Of a DNA stretch of 64,000 bases, positions 16,747 to 24,593 are shown piece after piece; position 1 is the first letter of the stretch, and each line of letters begins with the position of its first letter. The translations under genes and the position numbers were made by a program. The DNA lies in contig JAHCID010000010.1 in the NCBI GenBank assembly GCA_026129405.1, forward strand, positions 84,600-148,599, in the 5' to 3' direction. This DNA comes from a bacterium. GTDB lineage: Bacteria > Desulfobacterota > Binatia > DP-6. The notes beneath the pieces were generated by a model, which was not told where the DNA came from, ran no database searches, and saw nothing but the letters and a program-made list of their open reading frames with translations.

Positions 16747-17226
16747 ATGACTCGACGATTGACCGTACTCGCGGTCGCCGCGCTCGGCGTGATGCTGAGC
16801 GTGCAGAGCGCCAGCGCGCTGACGCAGGAGACGCGAACCTGCATCAAGAACTCACGCGGGGCGCTGAAGACCTGCCGGATAGACGCGATCGCGGCGTGTC
16901 GCCAGACGTTCCAGACGACCTTCGAGGGCTGCTTCGGTCCCGGGGCGGCGTGCGCGACGGCGTGCTCGCAGGAGCAGGCGGGTTGCCAGTCCGGTCCTGC
17001 TTCGGTGCAGGTGGGCTGTAACGACGGCTGCGCCGGTACCTTCTCGGCCGCACTCGACGCCTGTCGTCTCAAGGATACTCCGGAAGCCCGCCTCGACTGC
17101 GCGAGCCAGGCGCGTCTCGATCAGTTCACCTGCCGCCAGGCCTGCGCCCTGACGGTGCAGCCGGCCCTCCAGGCCTGCGGCAACGTGTTCAGCAACTGCC
17201 TCCAGGCCTGCGCGAGCAAGCGTTAG
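16747..17226 (+). CDS. Secreted 16-cysteine protein, copy 2
   Basis: A 159-residue protein with a signal peptide (1–24, cleavage after SASA) and the same 16-cysteine scaffold as the protein at 15032, although most other residues differ. The repeated unit is C-x10-C with C-x3-C and C-x6-C links. The body is richer in Gln/Ala/Thr than copy 1. It has its own sigma-54-like promoter and ends before a strong hairpin, so it is a monocistronic regulated gene. Family and function are unrecognised. Confidence 0.8.
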   Translation: MTRRLTVLAVAALGVMLSVQSASALTQETRTCIKNSRGALKTCRIDAIAACRQTFQTTFEGCFGPGAACATACSQEQAGCQSGPASVQVGCNDGCAGTFSAALDACRLKDTPEARLDCASQARLDQFTCRQACALTVQPALQACGNVFSNCLQACASKR

Positions 17227-17257
17227 CCCTGCACTGAGGAGCTCGCTTCGTCCCCTC

Positions 17258-17286
17258 GGCGGCGTCGCCCCGTGCGACGCCGCCTT
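17258..17286 (+). terminator. Hairpin terminator after cysteine-rich gene
   Basis: Perfect 11-bp stem GGCGGCGTCGC / GCGACGCCGCC with a 5-nt loop, followed by TT, 32 bp after the stop at 17226. Confidence 0.6.
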
Positions 17287-17361
17287 CAGGGCGACGCCGG
17301 GCGACGCAGGACGCGTCGTCCGGCGTTCTCGTTCGGCCGCGGCGCGTGGTATGGCCGGCCG

Positions 17362-18144
17362 ATGTCGCTCACCGGTCGCATCGCCGTCGTCACCGGAGCC
17401 GGCTCGGGCCTCGGCCGTGCCGGCGCCCTCGCGCTCGCCGCCGCCGGCGCCCGCGTCGCGGTGAGCGATCTCCGCCCCGACGCGACCGAGGAGACCGCGG
17501 CCGCCATCCGCGCCGCGGGCGGCGAGGCGATCGCGATTCCCGCCGACGCCGGCGATCGCGCCCAGGCGAAGCGGCTGGTCGACGAGACCGTGGCCCGCTT
17601 CGGCGGTCTCGACGTCCTCTACAACAACGCCGGCGTCGCGCCGGTCGGCCGCGACGGCTTCGTCCCCGCCATCGACGAGGACGACTGGGACTGGGTGATC
17701 CGCACGAACCTCACGAGCGTCTACCTGTGCTGCAAGTACGCCATCCCGGCCATGGCGGGGCGGCCGGGCGCCGCGATCGTCAACACGGCCTCGTCGATGG
17801 CGGTGCAGCCGCTCGGCATGATGGACGCCTACGCCGCTTCGAAGGCGGGCGTCGCCGGGCTCACGCGCTCGCTGGCGCCCGCCTGCGGCCAGCTCGGCAT
17901 CCGCGTGAACGCGATCTGCCCGGGCTACGTCGACACGCCGATGAACGCGCTCATCTTCGGCGACGAGACGTTCAAGGCGGCCTTCGCCCGCGACCACGCG
18001 ACCGGGCTGCAGAGCGTCGACGAGATCGCGGACGTGGTGGTCTTCCTCGCGTCCGACGCGGCCCGCAGCTTCACGGGAGCGGTGCTGACGTGCGATCGCG
18101 GCTGGACGGCGTTCAAGCGCCCCGCGGCGCTCGGCACGATGTGA
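17362..18144 (+). CDS. Short-chain dehydrogenase/reductase
   Basis: A 260-residue classical SDR: nucleotide-binding TGAGSGLG (residues 11–18), NNAG (88–91), catalytic Ser144/145, Y157 and K161 (YAASK). The D36 in VSDLRP after the second strand predicts NAD(H) preference. Substrate unknown. The start is set at the ATG that gives the standard N-terminus MSLTGRIAVVTGAG; longer in-frame starts would run into the upstream terminator. It is convergent with the repeat-protein gene and probably monocistronic. Confidence 0.88.
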   Translation: MSLTGRIAVVTGAGSGLGRAGALALAAAGARVAVSDLRPDATEETAAAIRAAGGEAIAIPADAGDRAQAKRLVDETVARFGGLDVLYNNAGVAPVGRDGFVPAIDEDDWDWVIRTNLTSVYLCCKYAIPAMAGRPGAAIVNTASSMAVQPLGMMDAYAASKAGVAGLTRSLAPACGQLGIRVNAICPGYVDTPMNALIFGDETFKAAFARDHATGLQSVDEIADVVVFLASDAARSFTGAVLTCDRGWTAFKRPAALGTM

Positions 18145-18150
18145 CCGAGG

Positions 18151-21100
18151 TCAGCGGCCGCAGCGGAAGCTGAGCTTCTTCGGGTTGCAGGGCACCGGGG
18201 CGGAGCCTCCGTCCGCGCCGACGTCGACCCGCACGTTGAACGGAGGGAACAGCTTCGGCATCCCCACCTCGTCGAACGGACGCGAGACGCTCGAGGAGAA
18301 GGCGAAGTCGAGCGGGGTCGAGCGCGCCTTCACACGGATCGTCCCGTTCTTCGCGATTCGCACCCGCAGTCCGGCGATCGGCTGCTCCACGCCGGCCTTC
18401 GCGACCAGCGCCCGGCCGCGGGCGTCGATCGAGCTGGCCGGCAGGTTGACGGACCAGAGCGTCCCGCGCAGGTCGCCGACGGCGATGCTCACCGCCTGCG
18501 GACGCAGGCGCTCGCGGCGGCGGCGCGATTTGCCTCCCTGCGTCGGCGCGCTCGTGAGGCCGGGGAGGTTCGTCGCCGGCGCCAGCGTCGCGTTGACCAC
18601 GATGCGATCCTTGGGGACGAAATCGAGATCGTTCGAGGGCAGCTTGCGCCGGACGCGCAGGTTCGAGACGGCCGTCGTCGTCGGAGCCGCCAGGAAGATG
18701 GCGCTGCGGGTCCTCCCGCCGCCGATGCCGGCCAGGAAGGCGAGGTGGTCGCGGGCGTTGAGCGAGCCGGACTGGTTGAGGGTGGTGATGCGGCCGCCGA
18801 CCGTCGTGGCGGCGCCTTCGCCGACGCGGACGAGCTGGGAGAGCCCTGCCGGCGTGGAAAGGAAGAAGCCCGCGGTGCCGCCCGTGAAGGGCTCGAAGTT
18901 ACCGCGAAAGGCGATGTTGCCGTTGCTCGCCGCCGTCGGGCGGCCGAGGCTGCGGAAGCGGCCTCCCATCGGCCCCGTCTGCCGGGTCTCGACGATCGAG
19001 GTGAAGCCGGCCGGTGTGCGGCGCACGAGGGCCGCGACCTCGGTACTGCCCGGGCGCCGCAGCTTGCCGCCGAACACGACGTTGCCGGCGGCGTCGATCT
19101 GGGCCCGGCCCGTGAGGTCGGTGATCGTCATGCCGCCGATGTCCGCGCCCTTGACGGCGAGCGGCGCGATGCCCGACGGATCGGCCAGGAAGAGACCCGT
19201 GCTCTTCTCGACCATGTCGCCGAGCGGAGCGCGGAAGACGACCGGCCCACCGCGGGTGCTCGGATCGCGGAACTTGAAGAACTTCTCGCCCACGCCCGAG
19301 TCCTGGCCACGGGCCGCCAGGATGCGCACGCCGCTCGCGTCGGCGAGGAGCACGACCTCCTCCTTGATGCTCGAGAAGATCGGATCGAACGGGTCGTCGT
19401 ACTCGATGGTGCCGCGGAAGACGACGGCGCCGGTGTCGCCGATCGCCGGATTCGGAGCCAGCGTGCGGTAGTAGGCGTCCTTGCGCGACGGGTCGGGAGG
19501 CTCGAGCGGCTGACCGGGCAGGGCGACGGCACGAAGTCCGCCGCTGCCGGCGGTGTAGATGCCGCGGGCGACGCCGACCGCGGTGGCGGCGAAGGCGATG
19601 TCGCCGCTCGCGTTCAGGCTCGGATCACCGACCAGGTTGGTGATCGCGCGCCCGTCCTTGATCGGAGCGATGTCGCCCACGCGCACCAGGGCCTCGAGCT
19701 GGCCGGCGCGCCAGCGGAAGATACCGAGCGCCGGTCCGCGGGCGACGAAGCTCTTGAAGACCACGTCGTCGGCGTCGTTCAGCACGGGCGCGAAGAACGG
19801 CGGGCCGCCGAAGAAGCCGTCGCTGCCGCCGGCCGCCGGATCGCCGATGTTGATCGCTTCGCCGGGGCGATCGGGCGGCAGCGCGATCACCGCCTGGCTC
19901 ACCGGACTGCCGGCGATGCGGGCGAAGAACACCACGGTGCCGAGGGCGTCGACGACGGGCGCCGAGGCGGCGGTGAGGTACGTGCCTCCGACCGGAGTCG
20001 TATCGGCAGTGGGACCGCCGAGATTGACGACGGCTCCCGGCGCCTGGTCGAGGAGGCCGGTGCGGATGATCATCTCACTGCTGCCGCCGTTCAGCGAGGC
20101 GAAGAAGATGATCTGGCCGTCGGCCGCGAAGGCCGGCGGTGCGAGACGCGAGCCGCCGTCGGGGCCGAGCTGGATGCTCGTGATGCGGCCGCGACCCGCG
20201 ATCGGCTGGCCGGGGAACCCCACCAGATAGGTCGCGCCGCCGCGCCAGACCACGACGCCCGCGCCGCCTTCGTCGTTCTGGCTCGCGTCGTCGGAGAAGT
20301 CGAAGAGCGGGCCGGCGGTGAAGAGCACGTCCCCGGCGTCGTTCAGTGTGACCGTATCGCCGAACTCGAACAGCTGCTGGTCGTTCGGGAACGGCGCGGA
20401 AGGCCGCTGCGGAACGATGCCGTTGGCGGCGAGCAACGTCGTCGCGCCGGCCTGGACCTTGAAGATGCCGTCGAGGAGGCCGTTCCCGTCCGCGAGCCCG
20501 CGGAAGGCCAGCGCGCCCGTGTTGTTCAGCGCCGGCGGCCCGAGGATGCTGAACTTCCCGTCGCCGAAGGGGTCGCCGAGCTTGACCAGGTGCGTGAGCG
20601 GCCCGCCGGCGCGGCGGACGAAGATCGCGGCGCCGGAGGTTGTCCTGTCGAGAGTGCTGGCGACGAAGGCCACGTCACCCGCGTCGTTCAGCGCGGGCGT
20701 GCGCTCGGGGCTGTCGCTGCCGCCTTCCGCGAGCACGTTGACCGTCGTGGTGAGGTCGAGGATGCCGAGCCCGGTGTCGAGCCCCGGCGCCGCGACGACG
20801 TCGAGATGCCAGCTCGGCCCGCCCGTCGACAGGAAGATGCCGCCCGGCGTGGGCGCCAGCGGATCCTGCTTCACCCCGTCGGGCGGCGTGACGATGGCCG
20901 CGAAGGCGACCTCGCCACGCGCGTTGACGGTGGGCCGGCCGAGGAACTGCTTCAGCCGTCCGACCTGGCCGTTGACCGTCTGGCCGAGGTTGGCGACCAC
21001 GCGCCGCTCGCGCGTACGCAGGTTCGTGGCGACGATCTGCTCGGTCGTGTTGCCCTCCGCGACCAGAGCTCGGAAGGCGATCCAACCGTCGCCGGCCGCC

Positions 21101-21276
21101 GACGGCGTACCGACGAAGCTGGGGCCGGCGAACACGCCGCCGCCCGGCGCGGCGTCGCCCATCGCGGCGATGGTGATCTTCGAGGCTGCACGGGCCGGGA
21201 GCGGGCCGAAACAGAGAGCGGCCGCCAGACAGAGGAGGGCCGCCGCGCGACTGCGATGCAGGCTTGGGGACAGCAC
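18151..21276 (-). CDS. Large secreted protein with about 12 'N-x-x-G-x-V-x-F' repeats
   Basis: A 1041-residue protein. The start is set at GTG 21276, directly before a good signal peptide (RSRAAALLCLAAALCFGPL, cleavage about ARA-A); an ATG 87 bp upstream is possible. The first 800 or so residues hold at least 12 degenerate repeats spaced about 55–80 residues, each with a core such as LNDAGDVAFVAS, LNNTGALAFRG, LNASGDIAFAA or IDAAGNVVFGG, next to 'GIF/GIY' and 'LVRVGD' strands. This looks like a beta-propeller-type extracellular repeat (a DUF7453-like family, from memory). The last 200 residues form a separate beta-rich, basic domain ending in Cys-Asn-Pro-Lys. No membrane anchor. Probably exported or surface-exposed; function unknown. 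Confidence 0.75.
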   Translation of the reverse strand: MLSPSLHRSRAAALLCLAAALCFGPLPARAASKITIAAMGDAAPGGGVFAGPSFVGTPSAAGDGWIAFRALVAEGNTTEQIVATNLRTRERRVVANLGQTVNGQVGRLKQFLGRPTVNARGEVAFAAIVTPPDGVKQDPLAPTPGGIFLSTGGPSWHLDVVAAPGLDTGLGILDLTTTVNVLAEGGSDSPERTPALNDAGDVAFVASTLDRTTSGAAIFVRRAGGPLTHLVKLGDPFGDGKFSILGPPALNNTGALAFRGLADGNGLLDGIFKVQAGATTLLAANGIVPQRPSAPFPNDQQLFEFGDTVTLNDAGDVLFTAGPLFDFSDDASQNDEGGAGVVVWRGGATYLVGFPGQPIAGRGRITSIQLGPDGGSRLAPPAFAADGQIIFFASLNGGSSEMIIRTGLLDQAPGAVVNLGGPTADTTPVGGTYLTAASAPVVDALGTVVFFARIAGSPVSQAVIALPPDRPGEAINIGDPAAGGSDGFFGGPPFFAPVLNDADDVVFKSFVARGPALGIFRWRAGQLEALVRVGDIAPIKDGRAITNLVGDPSLNASGDIAFAATAVGVARGIYTAGSGGLRAVALPGQPLEPPDPSRKDAYYRTLAPNPAIGDTGAVVFRGTIEYDDPFDPIFSSIKEEVVLLADASGVRILAARGQDSGVGEKFFKFRDPSTRGGPVVFRAPLGDMVEKSTGLFLADPSGIAPLAVKGADIGGMTITDLTGRAQIDAAGNVVFGGKLRRPGSTEVAALVRRTPAGFTSIVETRQTGPMGGRFRSLGRPTAASNGNIAFRGNFEPFTGGTAGFFLSTPAGLSQLVRVGEGAATTVGGRITTLNQSGSLNARDHLAFLAGIGGGRTRSAIFLAAPTTTAVSNLRVRRKLPSNDLDFVPKDRIVVNATLAPATNLPGLTSAPTQGGKSRRRRERLRPQAVSIAVGDLRGTLWSVNLPASSIDARGRALVAKAGVEQPIAGLRVRIAKNGTIRVKARSTPLDFAFSSSVSRPFDEVGMPKLFPPFNVRVDVGADGGSAPVPCNPKKLSFRCGR

Positions 21277-21398
21277 GGGCTGCCCGTATCGAGCAACCCG
21301 GGTGCCCGCGAACCGCGTGCGAGATCGCGATGTTTCGGGGGGTCGTGCTGGGCACGGATGCATGGCTGTGGCGGGGGTGCACGACTCTGCCCTCGGGG

Positions 21399-22904
21399 TC
21401 AGCTGGCCGCCAGCTCGCACCATCCCACGGCTTGCGCATGGTCCGCCAGCCGGCACGAGGCCCACAGGTGCCGGTTCGGTGGTGCGCTGCTGCGCACCAC
21501 CGGTAGGCGGTCGACGGCGACGAGATCGAGCCTCAGCGTCTCGTCGTCGAGAGCCAGGGCGACGCGGATGCGGCCGAGCGGATCGTGGGCGGGGCCGAGC
21601 ACGGCGCGGCCCGAGCGGACGCGGCGTGTGCCGGCAGGCCCGGCGACGCTGCCCTCGGCGGCGCCGCCGGCCGAGACGGTGACCGCGACGGCGCGCTCGG
21701 GGCCGAGCCGCAGCGTCAGGCGGAGATCGCCGCGCGTGCCGGCGCCGCGCATCGCCGTGCCGAGGAAGCCCGTGCCGTCGAGCGCGATGCGCTGCGGGCC
21801 GACGTGTACGGCTCCGCGCACGACGCCGAAGCGGCCGCCGTCGGCCGTCAGGTCGGGCGCGAAGCGCAGCGCGAGGTGGACGTCGTCGACGATCGTCGCA
21901 CGCGCGAGTCCGTGCTCGAGGTCGACGAAGGGCGTGGTGTCGGGGCAGCGTGCGACCGGGCCGCGGAACGACGCCACGACGCCGTCGCCGTCGTCGACGA
22001 TGTGCAGGCCGAGCGCGGGATGCGCGCTGCCCGCGTGCTCCGCGGTGAACAGGAGCAGCGTGCCGTCGCCGGGGAAGAGCAGCAGGCGGGCGCCGAGCGG
22101 GTCGACGGCGAGGAGCGCGCGCGCGTCGCGGCCCGCGAGCGACAGGGCACGCGGCGCGGGCGCCGCGAGGGGCACGGCGAGGACGTCGTCCACGGGGGCC
22201 GCCGCGCCGCACAGGGCGGGCAGCGCCGCGGCCCAGGCGCCGGCGAGTCGGTCGCGCCAGGCGCCGGGCCAGCGCAGCGGGATGCCGAGCTCGAGCTGGA
22301 GGGCGTCGCAGCGCTCGTGCGACGCCACCAGGCGTCGCACGAGCGGGCGCGGGTCGTCGCGGTGCCGGCGCGTGAAGAGCTGGACCAGGTTCTCGCGCGC
22401 GCGGGCCGGATAGCGAGCGCCGACGGTCGCGTGGATGTCGTGCGCGTCGCAGGCGCGGACGAGGGCGCCGACCCCGGTGCGCGCGAACGCCGGCGATACC
22501 GCCGCCGTCGGCGGCACCGCGAGCGGCTCCGCGCCGGGCAGGCAGCCGAGGCCGACGTCGACGCGGGGCTCGACGACGTTCCATCCGTGCACGGTGACGA
22601 GCGTCGCCCGCCCGTGGCGTGCGCAGGCCGCCTCGACGAGATCGGCGAGCGCTTCGAGGAACCGCGGCATCGCGTCGTGGGCGGCCGAGAGCCGGTTCAG
22701 GTCGACGTCGTTGCGGTCCACGTCGACGTTGATCAGCGCCGCTGCGCCGCTCGCGTCGGCGAGCGCGGCGGCGAGGTCGGCCGTGTGGAGGTCGTTCATC
22801 CGCAGCGGGCCGGTACCCCAGGGGCGGCGGGCTGGGTCCCGCCGTGCTCCGTGCGGGGCCACCAGCACGACCGGCGTCGTACCCGGTCGGACGACGAACG
22901 CCAC
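21399..22904 (-). CDS. N-formylglutamate-amidohydrolase-like protein with unknown C-terminal domain
   Basis: A 501-residue protein. Residues 1–200 carry motifs of the N-formylglutamate amidohydrolase fold: VVLVAPHGARRD near the start, DRNDVDLNRLSAA, and TLVTVHGWNVV, where the His/Asp/Asn residues would bind zinc and substrate. Residues about 230–500 are a beta-rich region with no family I recognise (GDGTLLLFTAEHAG, strands with DLRLTLRLGPERA). No signal peptide. The N-terminal assignment is by motif only and no hut genes are nearby, so the substrate is open. Confidence 0.5.
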   Translation of the reverse strand: MAFVVRPGTTPVVLVAPHGARRDPARRPWGTGPLRMNDLHTADLAAALADASGAAALINVDVDRNDVDLNRLSAAHDAMPRFLEALADLVEAACARHGRATLVTVHGWNVVEPRVDVGLGCLPGAEPLAVPPTAAVSPAFARTGVGALVRACDAHDIHATVGARYPARARENLVQLFTRRHRDDPRPLVRRLVASHERCDALQLELGIPLRWPGAWRDRLAGAWAAALPALCGAAAPVDDVLAVPLAAPAPRALSLAGRDARALLAVDPLGARLLLFPGDGTLLLFTAEHAGSAHPALGLHIVDDGDGVVASFRGPVARCPDTTPFVDLEHGLARATIVDDVHLALRFAPDLTADGGRFGVVRGAVHVGPQRIALDGTGFLGTAMRGAGTRGDLRLTLRLGPERAVAVTVSAGGAAEGSVAGPAGTRRVRSGRAVLGPAHDPLGRIRVALALDDETLRLDLVAVDRLPVVRSSAPPNRHLWASCRLADHAQAVGWCELAAS

Positions 22905-22962
22905 CGTAGCGGTCTAACGGCGGCGCGGCGTCGATGCCACCCGACGGTCGCTCAGGGCCGCG

Positions 22963-23712
22963 TCAGAGCCCGCACTGCTGAAAGAAGCGTCCGAAGACCT
23001 GCTCGGCGACTTCGGTCAGCGCCGCCACGCGCTTCGGCGCTTCGGCGACGAGCTGCTTCGCGTCGGCGCCGGCGTCCGCGATGTAGCGCTGCGAGTCGGG
23101 CTCGGTCGCGAGGCGGCCGATGATCGCCTCGGTGAACTCGAGGTGGAACTGGAAGCCGTAGACGAGGTCGCCCCAGCGGAACGCCTGCTGCTCGTAGGCG
23201 GCCGACGTCGCCAGGTTCACGCCGTCGGGCGGGAGCTCGTAGGTGTCGCCGTGGAGGTGGAAGACGGTGAGCTGCGTGGGCGCGCCGGCGAGGAGCGGGT
23301 CGTCCTGGCCGTCGGCGGTGAGCGTGATCGGCAGCCAGCCGACCTCGCGCCGCTCGCCGGCGAAGACGCGTCCGCCGAGCACCTGGGCGATCAGCTGCGC
23401 GCCGAGGCACACGCCGAGCACGGGACGTCCGGCGGTGGCGGCGCGCTCGATCAGCGCGGCCTCGGCGGCGAGCCAGGGGTGCTTGTCGACGTCGTACGCG
23501 GCCTGCGGACCGCCGAGGACGATCAAGCCGCCGATCCCGCGCAGGTCCTTCGGGAGCGCGTCGCCGCGCGGCGGATCGAGCGTGCGATGATGCACCCCGT
23601 AATCGCGCATGGCGTTCGCGAGGAGCCCGAGACCCTCGGCCGGCGCGTTCCGCAGCACGAGCCAGGACGTTCCCTCCCCAGAGGCATCCCCGTCCTCACC
23701 CCGCCGAGCCAT
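22963..23712 (-). CDS. Class I glutamine amidotransferase-like protein
   Basis: A 249-residue protein with the GATase triad: Cys in VLGVCLGAQL, and His/Glu in FQFHLEF. Upstream is GGLIVLGGPQAAYDVDKHPWL, typical of stand-alone GuaA-like amidotransferases ('GMP synthase – glutamine amidotransferase domain', including gamma-glutamyl hydrolase types). No synthetase domain or partner gene is adjacent, so the acceptor is unknown. The promoter region is shared with phoB, and the Pho-box-like repeats at 23814–23842 are oriented toward this gene, raising the possibility that it responds to phosphate. Confidence 0.8.
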   Translation of the reverse strand: MARRGEDGDASGEGTSWLVLRNAPAEGLGLLANAMRDYGVHHRTLDPPRGDALPKDLRGIGGLIVLGGPQAAYDVDKHPWLAAEAALIERAATAGRPVLGVCLGAQLIAQVLGGRVFAGERREVGWLPITLTADGQDDPLLAGAPTQLTVFHLHGDTYELPPDGVNLATSAAYEQQAFRWGDLVYGFQFHLEFTEAIIGRLATEPDSQRYIADAGADAKQLVAEAPKRVAALTEVAEQVFGRFFQQCGL

Positions 23713-23813
23713 GGGCTTTCATTTCAGAAGCCCTCGACGCCAGTCAAGGCGTGTCCTGCACGGAAGAACCCTTGCTCCGCGCGGTCTCCCTCGGTAGACA
23801 GCGCCCGGGCAAC

Positions 23814-23842
23814 GTTCACGCCGCCGTAACGCGAGGGTCACA
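23814..23842 (-). promoter_or_regulatory. Three-unit Pho-box-like site in the phoB promoter
   Basis: Read on the minus strand, TGTGACC, CGTTACG and CGTGAAC follow one another at exactly 11-bp steps (unit pattern n-GT-n-A). PhoB boxes are tandem 11-bp direct repeats. The site ends about 40 bp before the phoB start and about 100 bp before the divergent amidotransferase gene. It fits autoregulation of phoBR. Confidence 0.55.
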
Positions 23843-23882
23843 GCACCCGGGTAAGCGTTCAACCGCGAGTAACGCCGTGGCA

Positions 23883-24593
23883 GTGAAGCGGACGATTCTG
23901 GTTGTGGAGGACGAGCGCGACATCCGCGAGCTCGTCCGGTTCCATCTGGCGCAGGAAGGGTACGCGGTGCGCGAGGCGGACACGGGCGAGGCCGCGCTGG
24001 CCCAGGTCGCCGTCGAGCGTCCCGCCCTCGTGGTGCTCGATCTCATGCTGCCGGGGACCGACGGCCTCGAGGTCTGCCGCCGGCTGCGCAACGCCGAGGC
24101 GACGCACAACACCCCCATCATCATGCTGACCGCGCGGGCGGCGGAGGTCGACCGCGTCATCGGCCTCGAGCTCGGCGCCGACGACTACATCACGAAGCCG
24201 TTCAGCCCGCGCGAGCTGGTCGCGCGCGTGAAGGCGGTGCTCCGCCGGACCCATGGCGAGGAGGTTCCGCAGCCCCACGAGACGTTCGAGCGCGGTCGTC
24301 TGCGCATGGACTTCGACACCTACGAGGTCTTCATCGAGGGCAAGCCGGCGAACCTCTCGCTGCGCGAGTTCGAGCTGCTGAAGTTCTTCGTCCGCAACCC
24401 CTATCGTGTCTACGACCGCCTCCAGCTGCTGGACCTCGTGTGGGGGCAGGACGTACACGTCGAGCCCCGGACGGTCGACGTCCACATCCGTCGCCTCCGC
24501 AAACGGATCGAGCGGGACGATGCCGCGCCGGAGCTCATCGTCACCGTCCGCGGCGTTGGATACAAATTCAATCCCGAAGCGCTGGAGCCCTAA
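23883..24593 (+). CDS. phoB: Phosphate regulon response regulator PhoB
   Basis: A 236-residue OmpR-family regulator: receiver with phospho-acceptor D53 (VLDLMLPG), T83 and K105 (YITKPFSP), then a winged-helix DNA-binding domain from about residue 135 (LSLREFELLKFF … RTVDVHIRRLRKRI … VRGVGYKF). The start is set at the GTG that gives MKRTILVVEDE; another GTG lies 6 bp upstream. Its identity as PhoB rests on the phoR overlap downstream and the convergent pst-phoU operon. When phosphorylated by PhoR it should activate the pst genes and the porin through the Pho boxes. Confidence 0.9.
   Translation: MKRTILVVEDERDIRELVRFHLAQEGYAVREADTGEAALAQVAVERPALVVLDLMLPGTDGLEVCRRLRNAEATHNTPIIMLTARAAEVDRVIGLELGADDYITKPFSPRELVARVKAVLRRTHGEEVPQPHETFERGRLRMDFDTYEVFIEGKPANLSLREFELLKFFVRNPYRVYDRLQLLDLVWGQDVHVEPRTVDVHIRRLRKRIERDDAAPELIVTVRGVGYKFNPEALEP

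Noticed and set aside
18745-22413. A 1222-residue open frame on the plus strand.
   Set aside because: It is antisense to two genes with clear signal peptide, repeats and motifs; its composition (Arg/Ala/Gly/Glu) is that of a high-GC shadow frame.
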